Source of the DNA: Acidovorax sp. RAC01
GTDB lineage: Bacteria > Pseudomonadota > Gammaproteobacteria > Burkholderiales > Burkholderiaceae_C
Direction of reading: 5' to 3'
Length of the DNA stretch: 64,000 bases
Assembly: GCF_001714725.1 (NCBI RefSeq)
Contig: NZ_CP016447.1
Location: 4,149,501 to 4,213,500, forward strand
The notes under the pieces are model-generated. The model was not told where the DNA came from. It did not search any database and saw only the letters and a list, made by a program, of their open reading frames with translations. The position numbers and the translations under genes were made by a program. The stretch's first letter is position 1, and each line of letters starts with the position of its first letter. This document shows positions 41,694-50,072 of this stretch, in pieces.

Positions 41694-43226
41694 CCGCCTA
41701 CTACAACGAGATCGACAAGTACGCAGCCCAGTGGCTGCGCAACCTCATCGAAGCCGGCCACATAGCCCCCCGGAATCGTGGACGAAAGGAGTATCGAAGA
41801 TGTCTACCCCAGCGACTTGCGCGGCTTCGCGCAGTGCCATTTCTTCGCCGGCATTGGAGTTTGGTCCCACGCCCTGCGATCTGCCGGATGGAGTGACGAC
41901 CGACCTGTTTGGACTGGTTCCTGTCCGTGCCAACCTTTCAGCGCGGCAGGCCAAGGCGCTGGGTTTGATGACGAGCGGCACCTGTGGCCCCACTTCCACC
42001 ACCTCATCAAAGAGTGCCGCCCTTCAATCGTCTTTGGAGAGCAGGTTGCAAGCAAAGACGCAGACCCTTGGATCGACCTTGTATGCGATGACCTGGAAGC
42101 CATGGGCTACGCCTTCGGGGCGGTCCCGTTTCCGTCTGCGGGCGTCGGTGCGCCGCACATCCGCGACAGGCTCTACTGGGTGGCCGACGCCCAGCAGCAC
42201 CATTGTGGACCACAAGCCACAACCGCCAATCATCGGGAATCGAAAGCCGACCGATCCGCAAATCGGCTTGGCAGATGTGGCGGTGTATCTGGCGGGCTGG
42301 GGCACGCCGACCGCATCGGAGCCGGGCGGGACGGGCGACCAGTACGTGGCGCGTTCCAAAGCGGCGACGGGCAATACCTTCCCCTCAATGCTGACGCATC
42401 AGGTGGTGATGGCGGGATGGCCGACGGCGGCCGCCAGCGATGGGTCGGGCGGGAAGGGATTTCGTCCAGGTGTGTCGATGACGGGTCGAATGCCAGACGG
42501 ATCGAAAGTGACGATGGATCTGTCGGCTTCGGTGAAGCTGGCCCTTGCTCACGACCAGCCGGCCCGACTAACGGCCTCTGGGCAGATGCTGACTGGCTCT
42601 ACTGCCGGGATGGCCGCTGGCGGCCAGTTAGCCCCCAGCCACAGCCGCTGGTTGATGGGTCTGCCGAGAGCCTGGGACGAGTGCGCACCGAAGTCATCAC
42701 CCAAGTCGAGGAAGAAGTAAATGCGGCAACAGCACAAACCCAAGGCGGCAGAACCCAGGCAATGCGAGCACTGCTTGAAGACCTTGGAGCGCAGGCGCAA
42801 CGAAGCTGGCCGGCTGGAAGGCTTCCGGGACTTCATGAGGCGCCGTTTCTGCTCGCTTTCCTGCGCCAACTCCAGGAGCAAGGGTGGCACCTCGCGGAAG
42901 GCGTCGCACTATCACGCACGGAAGCAACTAGCGGAATGCTGCGAAGCCTGTGGCACGAGCAAGCGACTACAGGCGCATCACATCGACGAGAACTGGGCGA
43001 ACAACGACCCGAGGAACCTTCAGACGTTGTGCGTGTTTTGTCACGCCTTCTGGCACGCCATGTATCGGCGGCTTGGGATGACGCCTACGCAGCGCATGCC
43101 GAGACTGGCTTCCCTCTTGCCCACGGTGCCCGCAGTCGTGTTGGAAGACTCCGCGCCTACGGCAATGCCATCAACGCGAAAGCCGCGCAAGCCTTCATCG
43201 AATGCGTGATGGCCTGCCAACCATAA
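41690..43226 (+). CDS. dcm: DNA cytosine C5-methyltransferase, one frameshift near the start
   Basis: Restored length 511 residues. [20 protein letters not shown] begins at 41690; an extra C in the six-C run 41766-41771 shifts the frame, otherwise it joins [20 protein letters not shown]. Motifs: [25 protein letters not shown] (catalytic Cys), [32 protein letters not shown]. Only the 5' end is affected; a GTG at 41778 gives an open frame as it stands. A target-recognition and insert region lies before motif X. Two further genes are encoded in another frame inside it. Protects phage DNA from host restriction, presumably. Confidence 0.9.
41800..42720 (+). CDS. Protein overlapping dcm in a second reading frame
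   Basis: 306 residues, fully inside dcm in the next frame. AAAGGAG stands 7-13 nt before its ATG. I recognise the family from phage genomes: [60 protein letters not shown], repeated GWPTP/GWGTP units, and the end [35 protein letters not shown]. These proteins recur beside or across phage cytosine methyltransferases and have no known function. It is Ser/Thr-rich and low in predicted structure. The stop touches the start of the HNH gene. Confidence 0.65.
   Translation: MSTPATCAASRSAISSPALEFGPTPCDLPDGVTTDLFGLVPVRANLSARQAKALGLMTSGTCGPTSTTSSKSAALQSSLESRLQAKTQTLGSTLYAMTWKPWATPSGRSRFRLRASVRRTSATGSTGWPTPSSTIVDHKPQPPIIGNRKPTDPQIGLADVAVYLAGWGTPTASEPGGTGDQYVARSKAATGNTFPSMLTHQVVMAGWPTAAASDGSGGKGFRPGVSMTGRMPDGSKVTMDLSASVKLALAHDQPARLTASGQMLTGSTAGMAAGGQLAPSHSRWLMGLPRAWDECAPKSSPKSRKK
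42721..43209 (+). CDS. HNH endonuclease nested inside dcm
   Basis: 162 residues in the same alternative frame. Zinc fingers CEHCLKTLE and CSLSCANSR, then [40 protein letters not shown], a clear HNH core. GAGGAAG precedes the ATG. The 3' end of dcm, including its motif X, is read from the same bases in another frame. Homing-type endonuclease likely. Confidence 0.75.
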   Translation: MRQQHKPKAAEPRQCEHCLKTLERRRNEAGRLEGFRDFMRRRFCSLSCANSRSKGGTSRKASHYHARKQLAECCEACGTSKRLQAHHIDENWANNDPRNLQTLCVFCHAFWHAMYRRLGMTPTQRMPRLASLLPTVPAVVLEDSAPTAMPSTRKPRKPSSNA

Positions 43227-43238
43227 CAACCACCCCCC

Positions 43239-43262
43239 AGCCCGCACCACGCGGGCTTTTTT
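43239..43262 (+). terminator. Terminator after dcm
   Basis: AGCCCGC / GCGGGCT with loop ACCAC and six T. Confidence 0.8.
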
Positions 43263-43273
43263 CTGGATACCCC

Positions 43274-44227
43274 ATGCTGAAAAACCTGATCGTTTACCGA
43301 ATCTCCCCCCTGTGGCCCGCCGACCTGGCAGCCATCGAACAGGCCCTGGCCGCCGCCCCCTTCACCGAGTGCGGCCAGACGCAGGAGAAGTCCCGCGGCT
43401 GGATCGCCCCGCGCGGCGAGGCGCACGGCGCCATGGTCGAAGCCATCGGCGGCCAGTGGATCGCCCGCTACAAGACAGAGGCCAAGGCCGTGCCCGGGGA
43501 AGTGCTGGCGCGCAAGGTGGCAGAGAGAGTCGCCCTGATTGAGAGGGAAACCGGCCGCAAGCCGGGCCGCAAAGAAACCAAGGAGCTCAAGGACGAGGCC
43601 AAGCTGGAGCTGCTGCCCATGGCGTTCGCAAAGCAGGCCAGCACCTGGATCTGGATCGACCCGACCGCCCGCACCCTGGTGCCGGACACGGGCAGCCAGG
43701 CGCGCGCCGATGACATCGTGACCGCGCTGGTGGAACTGCTGCCCGGCCTGTCGGTATCGCTGCTGTCCACCCAGAGCAGCCCGCAGGCTTGCATGGCGCA
43801 CTGGCTCAAGGAGCAGGAGCCGCCTACCGGGTTCACCGTGGACCGCGAGTGCGAACTGAAAGCGGCCGACGAGAGCAAAGCCGTGGTGAAGTACGGCCGC
43901 CACCCGCTGGACATTGACGAGGTGCAGGCCCACATCGAAGCCGGCAAGCTGCCCACCAAGCTCGCGCTGACTTGGGATGACCGGGTTTCGTTCGTGCTGA
44001 CCGAGGGCCTGCAGGTGCGCAAGCTGGCTTTCTTGGACGTGGTTTTCGAGGGGCGCAGCGGCGAGGATGGCGGTTTCGACGCGGACGTGGCCATCGCCAC
44101 CGGCGAGCTGTGCAAGCTGATCCCCGACCTGATCGAAGCCCTGGGCGGCGAGCAGGGGCCCGGCGTGCCCTGCCCGAGCAGCCTGGCGGTTGACGAGGCC
44201 GGGAATGTCACGGCGGGTGCAGCGTGA
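43274..44227 (+). CDS. rdgC: RdgC-like recombination-associated protein
   Basis: 317 residues from MLKNLIVYRISPLWPADLAA. Typical phrases: FTECGQTQEKSRGWIAPRGE, KPGRKETKELKDEAKLELLP, TWIWIDPTARTLVPDTGSQA and WDDRVSFVLTEGLQVRKLAF. Host RdgC forms a ring on double-stranded DNA and limits RecA. A phage-borne copy would tune recombination during replication. Full length for the family (about 300). Confidence 0.9.
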   Translation: MLKNLIVYRISPLWPADLAAIEQALAAAPFTECGQTQEKSRGWIAPRGEAHGAMVEAIGGQWIARYKTEAKAVPGEVLARKVAERVALIERETGRKPGRKETKELKDEAKLELLPMAFAKQASTWIWIDPTARTLVPDTGSQARADDIVTALVELLPGLSVSLLSTQSSPQACMAHWLKEQEPPTGFTVDRECELKAADESKAVVKYGRHPLDIDEVQAHIEAGKLPTKLALTWDDRVSFVLTEGLQVRKLAFLDVVFEGRSGEDGGFDADVAIATGELCKLIPDLIEALGGEQGPGVPCPSSLAVDEAGNVTAGAA

Positions 44228-44412
44228 CCCCCGCCGAAGTCACCCAGAACCGCTTGGCCCGCATCCGGGCCCTGCACCAGCTGCAGCCGCTGCGCTGGAA
44301 TCTCGAACCCCAGCCCGAGCCCGAGCACCGCACCTGCCTGGGCTGCGGCCTGCAACACCCCGTCAACCCGGACGGCACGCCCGTGGGCGGCTGTCTGCCA
44401 TGTGGACATTGA
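44224..44412 (+). CDS. Small zinc-binding phage protein
   Basis: 62 residues from a GTG overlapping the rdgC stop. CLGCGLQHPVNPDGTPVGGC followed by LPCGH gives a four-Cys zinc ribbon. Often found next to rdgC-type genes in phages; function unknown. Confidence 0.6.
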   Translation: MTPAEVTQNRLARIRALHQLQPLRWNLEPQPEPEHRTCLGCGLQHPVNPDGTPVGGCLPCGH

Positions 44413-44422
44413 AAGGAATCTC

Positions 44423-44974
44423 ATGTCATCGCCATTTGGATCGCTCCCGACCGCGCGAGAGGCGCGGCGCAAGGCAGACCGCGCGCAACGGCGCGATTTG
44501 AAACCCCAGCGCGGCAAAGGCCACATCAAACTGCCCATCTACTTCCGGTTCGGCGCGAGAGACGAGGTGGACCTGCAGCGCAAGCCACACGCCATGCTCA
44601 ACGGCTTCCGCGCTGGCGTGGCCCAGGAGAGCGACTGGCACGCCATCACGCTGCGCCTGAACTGGGGGTTTGTCCTGTCCACCCGCCTGTTCCCGGATTC
44701 CGTGGCAGAGGCGCGGGCCGGCCTGGATGCCATCCGGGCAGTGAAGGACCGCCATGAGCGCACCGGTAAATGGGGCGTCTCACAACCCGAGTACGAAGCC
44801 GTCGATTGGGCGCTGGCCCACATGGACGGGATGCAGCAGATGTGCACGCGGCGCGAACTGCGTGACGCGCTCCAGGCTGTCTACGAGGCAAACGAATACC
44901 TGCGGATCGTTGGCGATATGGAGCTGGCTGCAGATATGGCGGCCAGCGGTATGGCAGTGGATTGCGCTACGTAA
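44423..44974 (+). CDS. Early phage protein, unknown
   Basis: 183 residues from MSSPFGSLPTAREARRKADR; GAAAGGAA precedes the ATG. The core (ITLRLNWGFVLSTRLFPDSV, YEAVDWALAHMDGMQQMCTR, RELRDALQAVYEANEYLRI) is helical. I do not recognise it. Followed by a hairpin repeat. Confidence 0.6.
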   Translation: MSSPFGSLPTAREARRKADRAQRRDLKPQRGKGHIKLPIYFRFGARDEVDLQRKPHAMLNGFRAGVAQESDWHAITLRLNWGFVLSTRLFPDSVAEARAGLDAIRAVKDRHERTGKWGVSQPEYEAVDWALAHMDGMQQMCTRRELRDALQAVYEANEYLRIVGDMELAADMAASGMAVDCAT

Positions 44975-44975
44975 T

Positions 44976-45018
44976 TTATAGCTGCCTGCGCTTATTGGAT
45001 AAGCGCTAGGCGCCAATT
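44976..45018 (+). repeat. Comamonadaceae-type hairpin repeat, copy 2
   Basis: GCGCTTAT-TGG-ATAAGCGC with flanks ATAGCTGC and GGCGCCAATTT, the same unit as at 39724. Confidence 0.55.
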
Positions 45019-45029
45019 TGGACAAGAAA

Positions 45030-45485
45030 ATGAACCTCAATATTTGCAAGCTGCACCACGCGGCAATCATCCCCACCTACGGTACCGAAGGCGCTGCGTG
45101 CTTCGACCTGCACGCGGCCACCGTCAACAGCGCGGAGAGCATCGGTGATGTGGTGTACCAGGGCCATCCCGTCATCGTGGACACCGGCCTGGCCTTCGAT
45201 GTGCCGCCCGGCTGGATGCTCAAGATCCACCCCCGCAGCGGCCTCAAGTTCAAGCACGGGGTCGAGGCGTTTTCAGGCGTGATCGACAGCGACTTTCGCG
45301 GCAGCGTGCGCATCTTGCTGGAGAGCGCCGACGACCACGAGGACACCCCGCCGCTGCGCATCAACCCCGGCGACCGCGTTGCTCAGGCCAGTCTGGTGCC
45401 ATCGCCCAGGGTGACGTTCACCGTGGTGGAGCAGTTGAGCCTGACCGAGCGTGGAGCGGGCGGGTTCGGGAGCACGGGCCTATGA
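45030..45485 (+). CDS. dut: dUTP diphosphatase
   Basis: 151 residues. All five dUTPase motifs are visible: AACFDLHA, HPRSGLKFKHG, GVIDSDFRG, NPGDRVAQ and RGAGGFGSTG. It hydrolyses dUTP to dUMP, limiting uracil in phage DNA and feeding thymidylate synthesis. The ATG at 45030 follows ACAAGAAA; a TTG at 45018 is less likely. Overlaps the next gene. Confidence 0.9.
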   Translation: MNLNICKLHHAAIIPTYGTEGAACFDLHAATVNSAESIGDVVYQGHPVIVDTGLAFDVPPGWMLKIHPRSGLKFKHGVEAFSGVIDSDFRGSVRILLESADDHEDTPPLRINPGDRVAQASLVPSPRVTFTVVEQLSLTERGAGGFGSTGL

Positions 45486-46012
45486 CCCAGCTCTACACAA
45501 AACAGGGCCTCCGCTACGTGCCCACCACGCTATCCGAGCAAGGTGCATGGGGCTGGCGCGACCTCATGGCGCTCTGTGCATTCCGCTACTGCTTGGGCCG
45601 CATGACCTACATCAGCGGCGTCTGCGCTGATTGGCTGGTGGCGAAGTGGGCAGATATACCACCACATGCGCAAGCCCTGATCCGCAAAGAGCTGGACGAG
45701 ACATTCCGCCGTGACGACGAGGACCGAGCCACGAATGAGCCCTTCAAGGCTCTGGGGTGGGACTGCGACCGTGATGCATGGGAGAAAGTGCGGTCGCTGT
45801 GGGCGGCAGAGCAGCAGCCTGCACGACCTGTTGAATTGACCCCAGCAGAGATTGCCCACCGGGCGAAGTTGTTGGCCGCGGAAATGGACGCCGTGGGCGA
45901 GGCCATGGCGCGAGCAGCCGACTCGACAGACGAATCGTTACTCAGAGAGGCAGGATGGAATTTACAAGACGCAGCCGCATCGCTGCTGCAAGTAATCAAG
46001 GACAAGACATGA
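45482..46012 (+). CDS. Early phage protein, unknown
   Basis: 176 residues. N-terminus MTQLYTKQGLRYVPTTLSEQ is followed by two helical blocks (HAQALIRKELDETFRRDDED, PAEIAHRAKLLAAEMDAVGE). A conserved-looking start of this kind occurs in other phage accessory genes. Overlaps dut and the next gene. Confidence 0.6.
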   Translation: MTQLYTKQGLRYVPTTLSEQGAWGWRDLMALCAFRYCLGRMTYISGVCADWLVAKWADIPPHAQALIRKELDETFRRDDEDRATNEPFKALGWDCDRDAWEKVRSLWAAEQQPARPVELTPAEIAHRAKLLAAEMDAVGEAMARAADSTDESLLREAGWNLQDAAASLLQVIKDKT

Positions 46013-47262
46013 CCGACACAAAAGACCTGATCCGCGAGATCCAGGAGCACACCGCCAAGAATGGCGGCGAGAACACCGCGACCCACCTGCTGGTGCAGGC
46101 AGTCATGGCACTGCAGCGCCAGGCCGACGAAATGGCGGCAATCGGGGCGGGCGGGGTGAGCGGGCCGCTGCTGGGGGGCGCTCTGCGCACCCAAGCCCAG
46201 CCTGCGGGGGATGAGCTTGGCGCTTTGTTCCGCGAGGCATTGGCATGGGGCATGGCCTACGGGCCTGCCATCCCCGCCCACCAATGGGACGACATGCGCG
46301 AGTCGATGGTGTCGCAGTACGTGAGCCGCGCAGCCCTTGCGGCACAGGCACCCCAGCCCGGCTATGTGCTGGTGCCGCTGGAGCCGACGCCAAATATGCT
46401 CAACGACGCAGTAAAGGCATTCAATGAGGCCACGGCTTCTCTGGGGGTCTACTCAGCGCCCGAAGCGGCATACCGCGCCATGCTCGCAGCAGCCCCCAAG
46501 GCACCCCAGCCCGGCTATGTGCTGGTGCCGGTGGAGCCCGAGCAAAAGTACCTGCGCCCGTTCCACTCATGCCCGCCCGAGGAATTGGAACTGGCGTGGC
46601 AAGCCATGGTCACGGTTGCGCGAGTAGCAGCCCCCAAGGCACCCCAGCAGGCAGCGCCAGCGGTGGCGTCAAAGGCTGTTCTAGCAGCAATCCGCGACGC
46701 AAATCTGCAACTGGTCCGCACTGGCGAGGATACGTTCATGCTCGTCATACTCAAGCAGCCCGCACCCCAGCAGGAGGTGCCAGCGACGACAACCGCTGTC
46801 CACGCAGCGTGCGGCAAGATCATCCAGACACTCGCGGAGATCGTGAACGCGCCACAGACGGATGCGCATTTTGACGCAGAGGTCGTGCCGCGCAACCCAC
46901 TCATGAACCGAGTGCAAGACATCAAGGCTCAGGTGGACGCAATCTACAAGCTGCACCCGGTTAACGGGGCAGCACCCCAGCAGGAGGTGCAGGAGCCTTT
47001 CGGCTATGTAAACACGCAGACCGGGCAGTTCTTCAAGGACGTTGAGGCGTGCCGCAAGAACAACGAGGGGCATTGGCGCACCATCTACACAGCACAACCC
47101 GCACCCAGCGGGGATGCAGCGCGGGAATTGTTCGATGCCGGGTGGAAATCCTGTGCCCGGTTCTGTGACAGAGAAGATGCGGCCTTTGATGGGATCGTGG
47201 GCGGCGCTGGATGCCCGGAGTTTGAAGCAGCGTTCAACGCAGCACGCAAGGAGGGCAAGTGA
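46009..47262 (+). CDS. Ead/Ea22-like repetitive early protein
   Basis: 417 residues from MTDTKDLIREIQEHTAKNGG. It is built from exchangeable blocks joined by AP-rich linkers: APQPGYVLVPLEP and APQPGYVLVPVEP, AAAPKAPQ twice, and PAPQQEVP/AAPQQEVQ. The C-terminal block FDAGWKSCARFCDREDAAFD is seen in lambdoid Ea22-type proteins. Non-essential accessory genes of this kind sit near the phage left arm. Function unknown. Confidence 0.6.
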   Translation: MTDTKDLIREIQEHTAKNGGENTATHLLVQAVMALQRQADEMAAIGAGGVSGPLLGGALRTQAQPAGDELGALFREALAWGMAYGPAIPAHQWDDMRESMVSQYVSRAALAAQAPQPGYVLVPLEPTPNMLNDAVKAFNEATASLGVYSAPEAAYRAMLAAAPKAPQPGYVLVPVEPEQKYLRPFHSCPPEELELAWQAMVTVARVAAPKAPQQAAPAVASKAVLAAIRDANLQLVRTGEDTFMLVILKQPAPQQEVPATTTAVHAACGKIIQTLAEIVNAPQTDAHFDAEVVPRNPLMNRVQDIKAQVDAIYKLHPVNGAAPQQEVQEPFGYVNTQTGQFFKDVEACRKNNEGHWRTIYTAQPAPSGDAARELFDAGWKSCARFCDREDAAFDGIVGGAGCPEFEAAFNAARKEGK

Positions 47263-47381
47263 TGTACCAAAGGCTCAAATGTTTCTGGTGCGGGCTACCC
47301 CGCAATCGTGGCGACGATCACTGGCTCTGGTGCAGCGCATACCCACGAGACGCAGCACGTAAGGAGGGCGACAAGCCATGA
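47262..47381 (+). CDS. Small Cys/Trp-rich protein
   Basis: 39 residues, MYQRLKCFWCGLPRNRGDDH and WLWCSAYPRDAARKE; one CxxC plus a later Cys. Overlaps the next gene by four bases (ATGA). Short but well framed. Confidence 0.5.
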   Translation: MYQRLKCFWCGLPRNRGDDHWLWCSAYPRDAARKEGDKP

Positions 47382-48028
47382 GCACACAACCGACACCCGA
47401 AGAACTTGATGCCCTTGTTTATACGCAGTGCCAAGACTTTGATATGTGGCATGAAGGGCCGAGTATTGATGACATGCGGGCCATCATGCGTGAAGCTCTT
47501 AGTCGGTGGGGCACTCCCGCAACGGGAGGGGAGCCTGTGGCGTGGATACGGTTCCAGCCACCTTATCGGCCTGATGTATTGGTGCAGCGGCACCGCCCAA
47601 CTCTCGATGGGGAGCCCGACACGCAGTATCGCCCGCTGGTTTTTGGCGACACATCACCTCAGCCAGTGCGGGAGCCTTTGAACATCGTGGAACTGATGCG
47701 CGTGGTGATGAAGGCCGACGAGGAATCGCAAGACACACGGGGCACTACAAACTGGGCGGCGCATATCGGAAAGGCCGTGCAGACAGCAGTGCTGTCCGGT
47801 GGGGTGCAGCCAGTGCGGGAGCCTTTGACGCCTGAGCGCATCGAAGAAATCTGCTTGGCACTGCGGGACACCGTGGGTTGCGGCAACAAGACGCTCGCCC
47901 GAGCCATCGAAGTCGAGACGATCAAGGCAGTCCGCGCTGATGCAATCGCCCGCTTGGAGCAAGGCGGCCAATCCGCCGCAGTGTCCATCCTGCGGCACCA
48001 CTTTGAACAGAAAGGAGGCAGCACATGA
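47378..48028 (+). CDS. Accessory early protein with repeated linker
   Basis: 216 residues. The phrase QPVREPL occurs twice (about residues 91 and 146), built like the block protein before it. Helical parts: DMRAIMREALSRWG and CLALRDTVGCGNKTLARAIE. No enzyme motif. Overlaps its neighbours. Confidence 0.55.
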   Translation: MSTQPTPEELDALVYTQCQDFDMWHEGPSIDDMRAIMREALSRWGTPATGGEPVAWIRFQPPYRPDVLVQRHRPTLDGEPDTQYRPLVFGDTSPQPVREPLNIVELMRVVMKADEESQDTRGTTNWAAHIGKAVQTAVLSGGVQPVREPLTPERIEEICLALRDTVGCGNKTLARAIEVETIKAVRADAIARLEQGGQSAAVSILRHHFEQKGGST

Positions 48029-48291
48029 CCACCGAAAAGAACGATACCGTTGAACTACAGATTGAACCCTTGTACCTCAAACGCGAAAAGGCAGCGGCCT
48101 ACCTGTCGATTTCAGAGAGCGCTTTTTGCGCGGCTGTATCAAGCGGCCAGCTGCCGAAGCCGCGCAAGATCCTGGGCGGCCGGGTGGGCTGGCTGGTGAA
48201 AGAGCTTCGGGATTGGGGCCTGAACCGGCCCGTATCTGATGCGGCGCCGCCGCCGAATAGCGGCTACGGCAGGTCCGGGAAACCGGCGTGA
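48025..48291 (+). CDS. Excisionase/AlpA-like DNA-binding protein
   Basis: 88 residues. LYLKREKAAAYLSISESAFC, LPKPRKILGGRVGWLVKELR is the MerR-like winged helix of AlpA and excisionases. Located directly before the attachment region and the integrase, it would steer excision. Arm-type repeats downstream could be its or the integrase sites. Confidence 0.8.
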   Translation: MTTEKNDTVELQIEPLYLKREKAAAYLSISESAFCAAVSSGQLPKPRKILGGRVGWLVKELRDWGLNRPVSDAAPPPNSGYGRSGKPA

Positions 48292-48305
48292 TCCGGTTGA
48301 AGTTT

Positions 48306-48537
48306 TGGCGTAGGTTTTTGAGAAATCAGGCGTTTCTCATAGGAGGGTGTGGTTCTACCATTGAACTACACCCGCAATCTGCAACCCGTTGATTTCAAAC
48401 GGGGTTTGCTCGCAAGTCGTTGATTTTGCTGGCGTTTTCTGCGCCCATCAAACCACCGGCTTTTCCATATTGTATCTATGTTTACCTACGCCAGATAACC
48501 CGCTGGCGTAGGTTTGGTTCAGGTTTTTTGGCGTAGG
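48306..48537. promoter_or_regulatory. Candidate attP: tRNA-Gly-like core and four arm-type repeats
   Basis: On the minus strand 48375-48351 reads GCGGGTGTAGTTCAATGGTA and GAACC, the 5' half (acceptor and D arm) of a glycine tRNA; nothing after it continues the tRNA. TGGCGTAGG occurs at 48306, 48504 and 48529, with its reverse complement at 48485. A hairpin GAGAAA / TTTCTC stands at 48320-48338. I read this as core plus arms; which strand is cut is unknown. Confidence 0.6.
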
Positions 48538-48546
48538 ATGCGCGCC

Positions 48547-49833
48547 ATGTTCTTCGACCCCCGTGCGGCCAAGCTCCTACCCCCTGGCGAACACATCGTA
48601 ATCGACGGCTGCCAGGGCCTGCGGCTGGTGGCCACGGCCACGCGCAAAACGTGGACATACCGCTACAAGAACGATAGCGGGAAGATGAAGCAGGTAGCCA
48701 TTGGGCAATGGCCCGCAACCCCCGTGCAGGCAGCCGTGGCAAAGTGGCAGGAGCTGCGCGACAAGCGCAGCGCAGGGATCGACCCGCAGGCCCAGCGCAA
48801 GAAGGAAAAGCGCGCCGCCAAGGTGGCCCCGGTCGAGGCGTACACCGTGCGCCAGCTGGTGGCCGACTACGTGGCGGGCCCACTCAAGGACAGCCGCAAG
48901 CCCGAAGGATTCGAGGCCGCGCGCCGCGCGCTGCAGGCCGTTCTGGACGACACCCCGATCTTTGCAGAGTCCGCTGCCCACGAGGTGACGCGCGGCGTAG
49001 CTTTCGGGATTCTGGACGCCAAAAAAGCTACGCCTATGGCCGCCGTCAAGCTGCGGTCATTGTTCGGCGCAGCCTGGGAGCACGCCCATGACTGCGGCCG
49101 CCTGGATGGCACGGTGCCCAACTGGTGGCGCCAAGTCATGCGGGGCAAGCTCAAGAGCAAGGGCAAGATCATCGGCGGCGAGCACGTCGGCCAGGCGCGC
49201 CGCGTGCTGACCGGCGACGAGGTGGGCCAGCTGTTGCGCTGGCTGAAGAACATGCACCCGCACGGGCGCGATGCCCTGGTGATGTACTTGTGGACGTGCG
49301 CCCGGGGCGCGGAGATTTTCAGCCTGCGGCCAGAGCATGTGACCAAGGAGCGCGGGCAGTGGTGGTGGACGGTACCCAAGGCGCTGACCAAGAACGCGGG
49401 CGAAGCCCATGCCGTGGATCTGCGCGTGCCGTTGTACGGTCGGGCGCTGGAGGTAGTGCAGCGCCGCATGAAAGCGCCCGGCGCGGGCGGGTGGTTGTTC
49501 ACCGGCGTGAAGGGTGAGCCCTACAACCAGAAGGACTTTTCCACCTACATCTATAGCCTGCAGCCCTACTCCGAAAAGGTGGCCCGCCGGTCATCGCCCG
49601 GCCTGGTGCTGCCCGTCACGCACTGGACCCCGCACAACCTGCGGCGCACGGCGCGCACCATGCTCGCGCAGCTGGGGTGCATCAACGAGGTGGCAGAGGC
49701 CATTGTGGGCCACATGCCCAAGGACATCGTGGCCACGTACAACGCGCACACCTACGATGCGGAGCGGTTGGAGTGGCTGTCCAAGCTGGACCAGCACCTG
49801 GAGGGGCTGGCGGGGAATCGGTCAGCGGCCTGA
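48547..49833 (+). CDS. int: Tyrosine integrase (P4 type)
   Basis: 428 residues from MFFDPRAAKLLPPGEHIVID. N-terminal arm-binding domain (RLVATATRKTWTYRYKNDSG, KMKQVAIGQWPATPVQAAVA), core-binding domain, and the catalytic set: Arg in TCARGAEIFSL, His-x-x-Arg in HNLRRTARTML, His in IVGHMP and Tyr in IVATYNAHTY. It integrates and excises the phage, probably at a tRNA-Gly gene. An upstream in-frame ATG at 48514 overlaps the arm repeats and is less likely. Confidence 0.9.
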   Translation: MFFDPRAAKLLPPGEHIVIDGCQGLRLVATATRKTWTYRYKNDSGKMKQVAIGQWPATPVQAAVAKWQELRDKRSAGIDPQAQRKKEKRAAKVAPVEAYTVRQLVADYVAGPLKDSRKPEGFEAARRALQAVLDDTPIFAESAAHEVTRGVAFGILDAKKATPMAAVKLRSLFGAAWEHAHDCGRLDGTVPNWWRQVMRGKLKSKGKIIGGEHVGQARRVLTGDEVGQLLRWLKNMHPHGRDALVMYLWTCARGAEIFSLRPEHVTKERGQWWWTVPKALTKNAGEAHAVDLRVPLYGRALEVVQRRMKAPGAGGWLFTGVKGEPYNQKDFSTYIYSLQPYSEKVARRSSPGLVLPVTHWTPHNLRRTARTMLAQLGCINEVAEAIVGHMPKDIVATYNAHTYDAERLEWLSKLDQHLEGLAGNRSAA

Positions 49834-50025
49834 ATCAGCCGGCTGCGTAATCTTGAGATCGACTAGGCCGCTGCCTGCTTCCGGTTTTGATGTCGCGCAG
49901 GATGCGAGTAGGGCAAAAATGGCGACCGTCAGAAGCTCGCGGGTTGGGTGCTTACCCAGCGAGACGGGAACGACGTAGCCAATGATTGCAATGGCCGCGA
50001 CGACTGCGAGAACGAAGGAGATCAC
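49822..50025 (-). CDS. Small membrane protein at the end of the lysis cluster
   Basis: 67 residues from a GTG. Two hydrophobic parts: FVLAVVAAIAIIGYVVPVSL and LTVAIFALLASC (lipobox-like). Could be an extra lysis regulator or simply a last membrane gene. It overlaps the 3' end of int tail to tail. Confidence 0.45.
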   Translation of the reverse strand: MISFVLAVVAAIAIIGYVVPVSLGKHPTRELLTVAIFALLASCATSKPEAGSGLVDLKITQPADSGR

Positions 50026-50072
50026 GTTAAAGTTCTTTCAGGGTAAGGCCCCGGCTGCCGGCCGGGATGGCA

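Noticed and set aside
46009-48028. Recombination hot spots from repeated linkers
   Set aside because: The repeats are explained by the modular build of Ea22-like proteins and are too short and diverged to claim more.
48338-48375. A complete tRNA-Gly gene
   Set aside because: Only acceptor and D-arm sequence is present; no T arm, anticodon stem or 3' acceptor strand follows.
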